Origin: Rhizophagus irregularis
Taxonomy: Eukaryota > Glomeromycota > Glomeromycetes > Glomerales > Glomeraceae
DNA length: 64,000 nucleotides
Assembly (NCBI RefSeq): GCF_026210795.1
Contig: NC_089452.1
Span: 1,798,001 to 1,862,000 of the forward strand
Reading direction: 5' to 3'
In this document: positions 1 to 10,686 of the stretch, in pieces
How the letters are laid out: each line of letters opens with the position of its first letter
Numbering within the stretch: position 1 is the stretch's first letter
Program-made: the position numbers and the translations under genes
Notes under the pieces: model-generated
What the model was told of the DNA's origin: nothing
What the model saw: only the letters and a program-made list of their open reading frames with translations
The model's database searches: none

Positions 1-639
1 GATCATTTTTGCTAGAAAATGATTATCTGAATTATCTATTAAGTACTTTTTTTAAAAAACAATCAAATTTTAAATGTATTGTACTAATAAGATAATTTTT
101 TTAATCATTTTGATTAAAATGACCGGTTAAACGGTTGGTCAGAGATAACCATGACCGTTGCCATCCCTAATTTACATAGATTCTAAGGCATAACAAATAT
201 GAAAAATTAGTTTTCAGATCCCACTGACCTAATTTTACAAAATGGCACAGATTTTATTTTATAATAAATGCAAAATTTGTGCCAATCAAATTTTATTATT
301 TATTATCAGATTGTATGCGAAATGTTAGATAGCTTTTATTACATCAATAATTAAACATTTTATTTCAATACTATCACCTATATAATCTTTTTTTTCCTGG
401 TGTTCATTATTTTTCAGTTAAGAAATAGTGTATTTCCATGCAAAATTCTTGTGTTAACAATAGGCATATTTAAAGAAAATAATCACGAGAAATTTTGTTA
501 AATAATTCATTTATTTTTCACGTGACTTTTTGATATAAAATTTTTAATACAATAAAAATAAAAACACCAACCGCCGAACTTAAATTTTCACAAGATTATA
601 TTGAGAACCAATTATTCATATTTGCTATGCCTTATCAGT
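1..639. other. AT-rich region without a recognisable gene
   Basis: No open frame with recognisable coding character was found on either strand. The sequence is AT-rich with scattered stops in all frames. Confidence 0.5.
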
Positions 640-807
640 TATAGGTGTCATCAAAATTAATTACGCTTATACCGTAATACCATTCTACCACAATTATGCC
701 GTAATTATTTTATAAATTATTGAATGCCGACCTTTATATTTTAAGGCCAAATTCCCATTTTGCCATAATGCCATAATTATAAATATGGCATTTTGATGAC
801 ACCTATA
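640..807. repeat. MITE-like element with perfect 18-bp terminal inverted repeats
   Basis: The left end TATAGGTGTCATCAAAAT (640-657) is exactly complementary to the right end ATTTTGATGACACCTATA (790-807). The interior is AT-rich and non-coding. TA at the outer edges fits a Tc1/mariner-type TA target duplication, but the superfamily is an inference. Similar 'atgacacc' words recur at about 950-1020, so relatives may lie nearby. Confidence 0.7.
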
Positions 808-1379
808 CTACGCCTAATATATGATCTGTTTTATTTTTATATGTAATAGAAAGCATTAGTCAAACATGTTTACATAGTTTCTAATAAATGATCTGATTTA
901 TTTTTTGCACATGTGATGCTATTTATATTATGATACATATATTTCGCATGACACCTAAGTCTACGTAATACATATATTTCACATGACACCAATCCTTTAG
1001 GGAGCAGTATCATATGACACCGAGCCGGATCAATTTAAATTGGCCAATCAAATTTCATTTAGAGGTCACGTGACATGATGCGTTAAAATATTAAAATGTA
1101 ATTATTAAATTTATTAAATATAACTAGAGACAAAAGTAAGTCACTATACAGAAATGTAATCCGCTCATAATATGATCATTGTTACTAATATACTTTAATA
1201 GAAAGCATCTGTTTAATTGCGTATGTATTTATTTAAAAATAGATATGATTTAAAAAATGGGCAACAGAATAATTTTATTTCAAATCGCGTAGGTTAATAA
1301 ACAAAATTTACTATGATATACCAGAAAATATTTACACAATCTAAAGCTTACAATGTCCGTTACACATTTGCCAGATCCC

Positions 1380-1772
1380 TTACATGGTGCATGTTCCCAA
1401 CGTTGGTTGAATAGTTGAGCATACATATCCGGCTCCATATGCATCCACGCAATCACTATCAAATACACAAGAAAGGACACAATGCCCGTTAACACATTTG
1501 CCAGCCGGACAAGCGCTATCACTTCCGCAAGTACATGACCAAAAGGGATGTGTCGTCGTATCGCATTTCTGATTCTGGGTTGTGGTAGTATCGATAGCAC
1601 AATCGTTATCTCCATGGCACCCATAAACACATTGTTTTGGAGAAGTGTTAGCGGAACATACAGTTCCAAAGAAACAGTCACTATCAATTTGGCACGATAA
1701 AGAGAAAGCCAAGTATGTGAAGTTAAACAAGAGGATGACAAGGGTAAAAATTAAGAAATGCCGATTATTCAT
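1380..1772 (-). CDS. Small secreted cysteine-rich protein (effector-like)
   Basis: The 130-residue protein starts with a typical signal peptide: a short polar start, a hydrophobic core at residues 6-23, and probable cleavage near residue 25. The mature part carries 16 cysteines in about 105 residues, arranged in repeated short modules of the type C-x5-C and GKCVNGHC. Spacing such as 'DSDC' and 'DNDC' recalls EB/Dickkopf-like or other small disulfide-rich extracellular modules. It would be exported and stabilised by disulfides. A role as a symbiosis effector is only an inference from size and composition. There is no intron. The stop lies just before a further, frame-shifted copy of the GKCVNGHC module (about 1335-1380), so the present C-terminus may be shortened. 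No specific family could be named. Confidence 0.75.
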   Translation of the reverse strand: MNNRHFLIFTLVILLFNFTYLAFSLSCQIDSDCFFGTVCSANTSPKQCVYGCHGDNDCAIDTTTTQNQKCDTTTHPFWSCTCGSDSACPAGKCVNGHCVLSCVFDSDCVDAYGAGYVCSTIQPTLGTCTM

Positions 1773-2056
1773 TTTGAAGAATGCTTTGTTGTGAAGTGAA
1801 CTCTTGTTCCTTTAAGGTATATGAAAAAATTATCCTTTTTATAGTTATGCGTGAATGACTGAATGATCAGGTAATTGATAATGTACGATTGAATTCGGCC
1901 ATAAAAATGTGGCCTGATGGTTCTGGCCTGACATGCTAACCGTAACACACACATCATATTATGTGCCACAGTCCCCTGTGTTGGGTTACAACAATACTCA
2001 TCTGACCACTAAAATAGGTGTGTGGCGTGAGATGCAAAATGAACTCACAGAAAACA

Positions 2057-2492
2057 GTGCACCCCTTTTTTGTGTGCCAGGTCCGTGGCACAGTAAATTT
2101 TTAAAAAACATCATTAAAGGATTTTTTCTTCAACACAAAGTTTTTAAACTTATTTTGTAGATGCAATTTCACATGCTCTGCAAGTTTAATTAGGATTCGG
2201 AAGAAGGTTATGAATGCCGATTTCGACTTTACATATAAATGATTGATTCTACCGTCTTTGTCGATCATTTCCAAAAATGGATTTCGTGAAAGAAAAATTT
2301 TTGTTAAATAAGTCAATAATGATATTTAAAATCGCCTTTGTCGCTCTAAGTAAACTTGAAGAGCAGCCAAAATTACAACTAGCTAGTAATTTTTGAAGTT
2401 ATATGTTATTAAAAAAAATTTTCTCTTTAAGATTTTCGTTGCATCACAATCTGCTGGCTGCGTCACGAACCTGGCACACAAAAAAGGGATGC
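2057..2492. repeat. TIR element with a nested inverted repeat
   Basis: The segment around 2061-2089 (core CTTTTTTGTGTGCCAGGT) reappears inverted at about 2463-2490, with few mismatches. Inside, a second inverted pair is visible: TGCTCTGCAAGTTTA at about 2173 and its complement at about 2343-2357. The inner sequence is also found, inverted, at about 10060-10115. The short ORFs here are not convincing as genes. Confidence 0.55.
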
Positions 2493-2720
2493 GGGAACAG
2501 TATCATATGACACTCATAACAGTATATGTAGTTACTGCGGAGAAGTGTAGTAATGACGTACTATTACGTACTGCACATGACATATGGCAAAAAAAAGAAT
2601 AAGCCGAGAGAATTATGTATACATAAAAATCACGTGTTTGCCAAGAAAAATTTTTTTATTAATACATGCAAAAAATAAATACAAAGATCGGGACGTAGCC
2701 CGCGATACATGACATCTATG

Positions 2721-3988
2721 CTAGTGTCCTATACAATTATTTTTCTTGATTATCTCTTCCACACGGCGCTTCTTATTTGCGGGTTCTTCACTAGCTGATA
2801 CCCTATCTTTTAACAAGCCCACTATAACCTCTAAAATCCTCTTCACATTCTTGCGCAAGTCGGTAGAGTCCTTGAGTGTGTCTTCAGTCAGAGAGATGCG
2901 ATACTCAGTCTTGCTCGTACAATAGATAGCCTCGGTGCTATGTAGAATGAAATACCAGTCCGTGGCTAAGAAATTTTAAAACAAGTTAGTGATGCAAAAG
3001 AGCGGAGGAAGAAAGAAAAAAACAGATTCGCTAGAGCATCTTCTCACCTGTTGTGATGATATTCATACTCCTCGAATGCTTCATCAGCCGTACGCTTTTC
3101 TTGAGCGTATCTAAATTCAACTATGATTACAGATGACGATTGGTTAGTATATTCTGATAGAAGGATAGTCGAATGGAGGCTAGACATAAAAAAAAGGTAT
3201 TACTTACTTCGCACGAACTTTGACATTGCATTGGATTTTGTGCCACACCTTTCCCGGCTGGTTTCGCTTTCCTTCGGTTATGCATATTATTTCTTCGAGC
3301 AAATCATCCAGTATTTTCTTGATCGCATAATCTACACGGCCGGAACTTTCTTCACCAGATACATTCATCTGAGGCAAGATTACCAATCCTCCTAGGATGC
3401 TGACAGCAGTATGAAGGATTGTAGAAATGTATTCGCAACGCATAGCCTCATTACTATCTACGACTGGCCCCATATTTTTTATCCTACGAAAAATGTCATC
3501 AATGCAGAGCTTAAACTCTGGAGATTTTTCATCGATTGAGTGAGGTACTATAAATGGAGAATACGTGAGTTGGTATTCGTAATGAAAAAGGTTGGCATGA
3601 GCATAATTTACCTGGTGTGAACTGGGGGATGCTCGTTATACTACTACTTTTAATTCCGTATTTTTCTAACACTTCCTCCAAACTTCGGTATGAGGAAAAC
3701 GCACGCTTCCTTTTCTCCTTATGCGAACTCAGCAAGCCTTTTTGCAGGACCACCTAACATTCCATAACGCTAAAACTCTTCCTTGCTTGTCTTAAGGAAG
3801 TCACGACCCATTATTTTTTGCTTGCGAAATATCTCCAAATCATCGTCATCAAGGCCCAAGTCCTCTTCCTTCTGTAAATATTCGATAAGTGCCTCTATTT
3901 TATATTTTTTAATTTCTTCCGCCAGCTCATTTCCAGCAACTGTAGTAGAGGTGGAAGCTAGAGTATAAGGTGTACTAGTTTCAGCCAT
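2721..3988 (-). pseudogene. Decayed multi-exon gene of a SAM-like-domain family
   Basis: The N-terminus (ATG at 3988) has a SAM-like helical pattern: 'EALIEYLQKEEDLGLDDDD', then 'GRDFLKTSKEEF' and 'GMLGGPAKRLAEFA'. Likely exons are about 3612-3988, 3208-3547, 3048-3110 and 2721-2965, with GT-AG introns of 64, 97 and 82 nt. The middle part includes 'GEESSGRVDYAIKK' and 'EIICITEGKR'; the last exon includes 'ATDWYFILHS' and 'VIVGLLKDR'. From memory this layout resembles a large uncharacterised Rhizophagus family. Lesions: an in-frame TAG after KEEF, a frameshift after LAEFA, and a frame mismatch between the third and last exons. The copy is therefore probably non-functional, although splice choices could change one of these. 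Function unknown. Confidence 0.7.
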
Positions 3989-4000
3989 AGTGTTACGTTT

Positions 4001-4010
4001 TTATATAGGC
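4001..4010 (-). promoter_or_regulatory. TATA-like box
   Basis: The minus strand reads CCTATATAAA about 15-20 nt upstream of the ATG at 3988. This would imply a very short leader for the SAM-like family gene. It is a motif match only. Confidence 0.35.
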
Positions 4011-4271
4011 TAGTTTGGCTTGGACAAAAAAATAGTGTTACGTTCCGGAGTGAGATAAAAATTTATTTCTGTTCGGGAAAGAAATTACTGGGTGTTAATA
4101 TAGGTTTTTATGGCACACAGATATTGCATCATTTCACGTGACCCGCTTTCATGTACATTCGATAAAATAATAATATTACTTTATTTATGAAATAAATCGT
4201 TGCCGGAACCGGCTTACATTACATAAAAATTTGCCGAAGGCGCTATACACGACTATATCGCATCATATTTT

Positions 4272-4649
4272 TTACTGAGATGCTTGAATATCTAAATATA
4301 CTAAAATGTGAATATCTTTTTGGGAAGGCTGACCAGGAAAATGTTCAATAATATCAGACATTGGGAATTTCTCACTTCCTATCTTAGTCTTATTTTGTAC
4401 ACTATTCATTACTGATTCAGCATTAAATGTTGCTTCTTTTTTATCCAAATTTAAATCGATCGCACGGACCATGAATTCATTAATTGGAATATCATCAAAC
4501 CGAGGTGAATATTCTTCTTTAATTTGTTTTCTGAGCGAATGGATAGATTCGCCATTGTCTATTTTGATTGTAATGACATGATGTCGTGTGATTCTCTCGA
4601 CTGGATAGTTACTAGGAACAACAAGACAGTTAAGTCTGATTTCTGGCAT
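4272..4649 (-). CDS. Crinkler (CRN)-type N-terminal domain protein
   Basis: A 125-residue protein with no intron. It starts 'MPEIRLNCLVV' and continues with a ubiquitin-like pattern typical of CRN N-terminal domains: 'ITIKIDNGESIHSLRKQI', then 'DLNLDKKEATF', then 'MSDIIEHFPGQP', ending 'IHILVYL'. In CRN effectors of oomycetes and AM fungi this domain precedes a variable C-terminal effector domain. Here the frame ends directly after it, so the gene is either a short stand-alone CRN N-domain or a truncated CRN. An in-frame extension up to 4910 exists but is AT-rich and unlike the family, so the ATG at 4649 was chosen. Location and targets cannot be inferred. Confidence 0.65.
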   Translation of the reverse strand: MPEIRLNCLVVPSNYPVERITRHHVITIKIDNGESIHSLRKQIKEEYSPRFDDIPINEFMVRAIDLNLDKKEATFNAESVMNSVQNKTKIGSEKFPMSDIIEHFPGQPSQKDIHILVYLDIQASQ

Positions 4650-5716
4650 TTTTCTTTTCCTAAACGTGAAGGTCCATAGTGAATAAAATTTTGACTTTAC
4701 ATATGTAAAGATGTTTCGAAACATTCTGTTATAAATAACAGTTATATTTAATACATACCTTAATTTTTCGCGGGAAAGTTGGCCGAACTTCCACATACTC
4801 CTACATGCTTTATATCTTGCTGGGAAAAAGATAAAAAGGTATGAGGCGTAATTAGTATTGTTGTATGATGCCAAGAGTTCTATGAAAACACATGCAAATG
4901 GAATCTTCAAACCTTTTCACATGAAGAGATCCCTTCGGGATCAGATCTACTTGCAAGACACAAACTTGGCTTTACGCTGGCGATCTCGGAATTGCGAGTC
5001 CACCAGCCTTTCATAACATATGCTTTTGTCGGCACTATTTGCTTTTAGGGTAAGTCCTATACCGTAACTAGACATTTTTTTTTCCTCCTCCGGCCACATT
5101 TGTTTGGGAAAAAAAAAATAATAGGAAGTTATATTTTTTTTCGCTTGAAATTTCCCTGTCGCACAGACCTGCATTTTGATTATTTTATTTGTCGCACAAT
5201 TTGTGGCTCAGTAATTCTTCCGAACTAGTGATCATCGCTCCGGACTAGCATTAATCGGACTGTTTGAGAAATCAGAATCGGAAATATCATTCGGTAACGG
5301 TTTTTTATATCAACTTTACACTGGCTTCTAACCCCGCCAGACTTTTCTCAAATTCTTTGATTGACTTCCCCAAATCAGGGAAAATAAGGGATGAATATTT
5401 TTTTATCGTTTTCCATTCCTTATCTGCGGAAATTAGTCTAATTATTGTCTGTATTAAGAAAAAAAAATAACTGTTAATTATCACCGGATCGGACTCCAAG
5501 ATAATCACACAGTTCGGGATAATCGAACACGCCTACTATCCCAGTTGCCCTATCATATGTGTGATCATATTTGGCTGGATTGCATAATGGTAAGTACTGC
5601 GTGGGATTGGTAGTAAACTTACCTGCGGTCTTGCGCCGATTATTCCTCGATTTTTTAGCCATTACCTGATAGTTTGTCCAATTCAATTGTCGATGATTAT
5701 CTGCAAGAAAAAAAAT
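4650..5716 (-). other. Unassigned segment with two short hydrophilic ORFs
   Basis: Two minus-strand frames look more coding-like than the surroundings. One is 5474-5662 (62 residues, starting MAKKSRNNRRKTAGKF and containing 'HTYDRATGIVGVFDYPELC'). The other is a frame at 5305-5448 containing 'DKEWKTIKKY'. A splice between them using the visible GT and AG sites does not keep the frame, so no gene model is offered. A third frame at 4947-5075 starts MSSYGIGLTLKANS. No family was recognised. Confidence 0.25.
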
Positions 5717-6307
5717 ATGTATCATACCCTAGAAATACCCGAGCTACTTAAAATTATTTTTGCCTTTCTTAGTAGAAAAGATCTTTATAGGAGTTGCGCC
5801 AGAGTAAATCACCAATGGAATGCTGCATCTAAGCATATTATTCGGAAAAAAAGAAAAGCTGAGTTTATTAATATTCCCAGCATTCGTGATAATATTATTT
5901 TTCACCTATATGATAATCATCTCAATATTACTGAAATTGTTAACTATTGCAACGTGAGTGAGATATGGAGAAATATTCTTAATCATTTATATGCAAAGAC
6001 TATTTCTCTTTCTATGCTATATAATCATAAAGGTTTCTTAAATTCTTCTCGCTATGGTAGAAGACAACTACTTCATAATAAAAAACGACTTATATGTTAT
6101 TTTACAAGTCGTCGTACACAATATTATTTAAAACATGACCATGAACTAAACGGGTACTATCAGGATATCTTATCCCAATATGATATAAAGGGTGAATTTC
6201 TTAGATTGGCCAGGGTTTGCCGGTCCTATGACTATACTGAGCGCCAAGCCGAAAGAGATGAATTTCGTAGGCTAGCCAGAGTTTTTCGGTTTATTAGACT
6301 CCCTTGA
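5717..6307 (+). CDS. F-box-like protein
   Basis: A 196-residue protein. Residues about 3-45 match the F-box pattern: 'EIPELLKIIFAFLSRKDLYR' followed by C-A-R-V-N-x-x-W. In other fungi this domain binds Skp1 and brings a target-recognition part to an SCF ubiquitin ligase. The rest is basic and helical with no leucine-rich repeat that I can see. Near the C-terminus a short unit is repeated: 'GEFLRLARVCRSYDY' and 'DEFRRLARVFRF'. The ATG at 5717 was chosen because the F-box starts immediately after it; an in-frame ATG at 5693 would add eight residues. No intron is needed. The substrate is unknown. Confidence 0.7.
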   Translation: MYHTLEIPELLKIIFAFLSRKDLYRSCARVNHQWNAASKHIIRKKRKAEFINIPSIRDNIIFHLYDNHLNITEIVNYCNVSEIWRNILNHLYAKTISLSMLYNHKGFLNSSRYGRRQLLHNKKRLICYFTSRRTQYYLKHDHELNGYYQDILSQYDIKGEFLRLARVCRSYDYTERQAERDEFRRLARVFRFIRLP

Positions 6308-6454
6308 TTTAACAATATGCCATTTTTGTTGTATTTTCTTAACTGGATATTTACTTCATCGGATAAAAAAAAAAAATCTAATATTTATGTTGACACTATA
6401 ACTTCTCTTCCTGATTGTATATATGCGCCATTCACTAGTCTGGATCACCGGCAT

Positions 6455-7448
6455 GAACTAGACTCTGTGATTTCGGTTGCATAGAAGACAGGTGACCCTT
6501 TGATATGTCTCAAACTATTGTGAATTCGATCTACTGTCCACTGGGATATATCTCCTGGCCGATCCTATTCGAATTTCATTTCAATGAGACATAATGCGCA
6601 TTTGTCTTCTTGAATATGTTTTAATATAAGGATATAGTCAACTGTTAGATTAAATTCATGGCCTTTTTCCTTATCCTGGCTCATATATCCAATAAGTTTT
6701 TCCTGAATAGATGGTCTCAATTCGTGCTCTAGCCGTCTATTCTTTTTTGCCTCCTCAATCTCTTGGCAATTTCAGGAGGTAATGGAGGCGCCTCAACCCG
6801 AATGAGTTGGCTTAAATATTCCACACGACCAACTGCTAAATATATTAGGTTATCCCAAGCTAGGTTTTCATCAATGACCCAAACACTCTGTGGAGCTTTA
6901 AGGGTCATTCCTTGACTAGTGCGAATAGTCATAGCATATCCAAGTTCCCAATCTATGACTTTTTTATCCGCTAACATATCTTTTAAGAATTTGTCAGGGA
7001 TAGTATTTAAGGGCAAGTGTATTTTATCATTTTTCACTAATTCCTTTTTTTGGATGAGCCAGGGATCGGAACAAGACAATTTTGTTTGCATCCATCTTTT
7101 GGCCTATAGATTAATGGGATCGGTACATTGGGATATTTTTCTCAATGAAGTTTTAAGCATCTTTGGGAAGCAATTCTTCGGGAAAGTAGATGTGCTGATA
7201 AAATACGATCTGATGGCTTCCATTCAGCTTCAAGATATTCCCATTTTTCTGTGACCGGAAGTGCTTCACGGAATAGGTCTGACTGCACTCTATTATTTTG
7301 CCGTTGCATTTTTTTAAGCTCTTGTAATCTAGGGCATTTGGACCGATAGTCAGTCAAAACTTCCTCATAGTAATCAGCTCGCTCTTTTAGCTAGTCATGG
7401 GGCATTTAGGCTGGGCATCGTCTCCACAGCAAATTACTTGGCATTTCT
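6455..7448 (-). pseudogene. Decayed SF1-type helicase with C-terminal HNH-like nuclease motif
   Basis: Read 5' to 3' on the minus strand, the fragments are in the expected order. 'VICCGDDAQP' (about 7420-7440) resembles a helicase motif III-type GDxxQ. 'ADYYEEVLTDYRSKCPRL' follows, then 'GYAMTIRTSQGMTLKAP' with 'IYLAVGRVEYLSQL' (about 6790-6950), which fits SF1 motifs V-VI. Further on, 'CALC', 'QWTVDRIHNSL' and 'VTCLLCN' (about 6470-6590) form a zinc-pair/HNH-like nuclease pattern. The pieces are spread over at least three frames with in-frame stops, so the gene is dead and 5' truncated (nothing before about 7448). The architecture suggests a mobile-element or virus-derived helicase, but the element type was not identified. 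Confidence 0.6.
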
Positions 7449-7565
7449 TTGTTTCTAATGGCTAATTTCCATAATTTTCCAAATTTAATTAGTGATCAGC
7501 AAAATTTTGCTCCACTGATCGGTAAAATCATGAATTGTTTAATTAAAAAAATATTTTATATTTAC

Positions 7566-8184
7566 CTTCGAAATGAAAGCCTGAGGGGTCTACATAAAGA
7601 AAAAAATGAAACATTAGTATCATTTCACTAAAAAAGGCAAAAGGAAAATTGTTTTTGAAGGTAAAATACCTTCGAAATTTCATAAGAAAAGCCTGCCCAA
7701 GACCTAGAAATGAATAAAAACGAAAATGTTAGAAAAGTTTCGTTAAATTGAAGAAAAAAAAAAACAGTTCGAAAGTATTTACTTGACATCAGTCCAAAGA
7801 ACTTCGATTACCTACAAAAAAGGACAAGACATTAGTAACTAACATTTCATTCAAAAAAAAATAAAAAAAATAAAATTTGAAAGGTAGCCCCAAGTTCTTT
7901 TAAAATAATAAAATGAAACGTTAGAAACATTTCGTAAAAAAGAATAAAAAAAAAGTTTCAAAGGTATTTAACTTTGAATTGCCGCATAACCCATGCCTGA
8001 AGCTACAAAAATAAAAAAGAAACATTAAAAATGTTTCGTTAAAAAGAATAAACAAAAATTGAAGGTGTTTATTTACTTCCGAAATGGAAGCTAGCAGGGT
8101 CATACAAAAAGAAAAAAAAAGAAACCTTTTTACTTTAAGATTAATTCGAAGATCTCAGGTGAATGAACTTCGAAACTTCAAACT
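7566..8184 (-). other. Array of micro-exon-like units (minus strand)
   Basis: Short segments are bounded by a TAG after a pyrimidine run and by GTAAAT/GTATTT-like donors: 7566-7589 (24 nt), 7670-7703 (34 nt), 7783-7811 (29 nt), 7973-8002 (30 nt), plus weaker units near 7890, 8080-8100 and 8150-8184. Spacers are about 80 nt where both neighbours are clear. Most spacers carry an imperfect palindrome of the type GAAACATT-AATGTTTC about 15-30 nt before the AG, and several contain CTAAC or ACTAAT, resembling branch points. No long ORF spans the units. It could be a real transcript with many tiny exons or a tandem repeat derived from an intron. Confidence 0.5.
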
Positions 8185-8190
8185 CTGAAA

Positions 8191-10003
8191 AAAGAAAAGA
8201 AATATTATTTTTAAATAAATTTCTTTTTTTTTAAAAAAAAATTAGTTTAATTAGTTTCGATCTCACGGTAAAATGTTTTTGAAGCCAGATGAACTTGCCA
8301 ATTTCACTCGCAAGACTTCAAAACTTAAAAAAAAATTTTTTTGATGCAAAGATTTTTATTGTGATGAAAAAGAAATAAAGAATTTTTTTATTGTATTTGA
8401 TGGCAAAAGATTTTTTATTGTAAGAAAGTGAAGTTTATGTAAAGTTTATTTTATGTAAAGTTTATCATAGAATGGTGGGAGTTAACTTTAACTTTAAAAA
8501 TCTCCAAAAAAATCTGCAATTTTAATTTGCAAAACTGCGTAGATTTTTTATAAAAAGCCGCAGTCTGTAGACTGGACTGCCGCCATAAAAACTTTCCCGA
8601 TGAAAGTCATCATCGTCATCATAATCATATTTTTCATTATAATTCAATATTTTTATTTAATTTATTTGTTTATCTTCAGGTGTATCATAAATTGTCCTGG
8701 TACATCATTAGGACTATAAATTGTAACTAGCATATTCTGAAATCGTGTGACAAAGTTGAAAAAGTAGAAAAAAAATTTTTTTTTTTTTATTAGTATTCGA
8801 CGTATTAAATCAATTACAATTTTGACACGATAGCATCAGATCAATAAAGGTATCTAATATAAAACAAAAATAAACATAAACATAAACACAAAACAAAATT
8901 TCTAAATTATACTATATCTATTAATCTTTTATAATGTGATTCACGTGACAAACTATGGTTAATCAAGATAATATTTTTTTTTTTTATCATAAATTATCAA
9001 ATTTATTATTAATGTTGACCGCTGATTTTACATTGTTTAAAGAATGCTTCGAAATTAAACAAATAACTATACGTATGACCGATAATTGGAATTTTATAGC
9101 GAACAAGAGGTGGCAAATTCCAAGAAAATAAAATAAAATACTGTAAAAAAAACTTAAAAAAATAATCATTAGAATTATTCTTGCCAATTTTGGTTCGCGA
9201 ATACACTTTATTTTATAAAGTCGATACCAATATAATGGATCCTAGGATGATCACATAATACATTTTTTAGGAATAAAAGTAAGAAGCGAATATGAATATT
9301 GAAAATATTTAAACCTTTGAAGAGAGTTAATGAATTTTGAGGGATTGGGTTGTAGAAATCAAAGAAAATTATAATATATATATATATATGGAAAAAAGAA
9401 TTTTACGATCTCTTCGATTATTTTATCCTACAAGAAAATTTCCACTCTTTTTATAATGAGTTACTCTTTTTTAATGATTTACTGGGCTGAAAATAATGTA
9501 AGTTATACTGTATATTAAATATAGTCTTTTAAATAAACAAATATGACAGATGTTACGTTATAATAAAAAAGTGACTCAACTAATCAGCTTAGGTTGCATA
9601 ATTATATTTATATAAATTGTATTTGATATGTAAATTCGAATATAATTTGAACCTCATTAATTATCTTGTCAAAGACGATCAGCAAATTTTATCATGGACA
9701 TTCGAATGTTCGAATCTCATGAGAAATTCAAATCTTATGAGATATTCAAATAAGTATTTTGAGATTCGAATCTCCTAATTTCAAACGGAAATAAGATTTC
9801 CCATCTGAGCTCACGATCTTGGTAGTCAAATGAAATTATTGACGATGTTCTAGTCCTTTTGATTAAAGCTTTCTACCTAGTTCACTTAAAAATGTACTAT
9901 TGATCAAAATCATGAGAGATAACATTTGATTAATATTTTTTTTTTCATCAGTGTTGCGTTTCAGTCATAAACAATAAATAATAATTTTTAATATTATAAT
10001 AAA
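8191..10003. other. AT-rich intergenic region, no gene seen
   Basis: This stretch holds long A/T runs, a short (TA)n tract near 9370, and an imperfect inverted repeat of 'ttcgaatctc' words at about 9700-9780. No ORF has coding character. Confidence 0.5.
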
Positions 10004-10285
10004 ATTAAGGCAATTTCTATTTGTACACGGGGTGTTTAAACACGGGTCATATTAGTAGATTAAAAACGGCATTCAAAACCTTCTTTAATGTCTTAAGTAA
10101 ACTTGCAGAGCAGGTGAAAATATATATATTTATTTGTAATATAATAAGAATAAAAAGTAAAAGAGTATAATGTTGGTAGCATTCAATTTCAAATTAAAAA
10201 ACAAAAAATTAGTCTATTAAAAATTATATTTATATGACCTGTGTACAAACACCCCGTGTAAACTTAGAAATTTTCTAAAATTAAA
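10004..10285. repeat. MITE-like inverted-repeat element
   Basis: The left arm near 10012-10052 (AATTTCTATTTGTACACGG, then GGTGTTT and TCATAT) is repeated inverted at about 10232-10275. The two arms flank about 180 bp of AT-rich sequence. The interior contains a block (about 10060-10115) that is homologous and inverted relative to about 2170-2225. No coding capacity. Confidence 0.6.
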
Positions 10286-10686
10286 TATAAAAGAAATAAA
10301 CACATAATAGTTTTTCAGCACGAAGTGCCGAATAACTGTTATATTGGTAAATCCAATTTGATTGGTTGATCCCGGGCGAGATCATTGATTCATACACACA
10401 ATAATCATTTTTAATTATAAAAAATCACGTTATACTGGATTAAAAAAAATTCTCCATGCGAAGCAAAAAAATTCCCTCTGTGCAAATGCATGTCTTTTTG
10501 TAAATTCACAATAAACTATTTTACATTAAAAAAAATCATTAGAATTAATTAATACATTTATTTATTTATTTATTCTTAAAATAAAATAATCTTGAAAAAT
10601 TTATCTCACAATTAATATAATTCAAAAATTCAAAAACTTTGTTATAAAATTCAGTATTTTTTATGGAAATATTTATTCTATATATC

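Noticed and set aside
2101-2602. Short ORFs on both strands
   Set aside because: They overlap the inverted-repeat element and show no coding features.
5305-5662. Two-exon gene joining the frames at 5485-5662 and 5305-5448
   Set aside because: The visible GT-AG sites put the second exon out of frame with an immediate stop.
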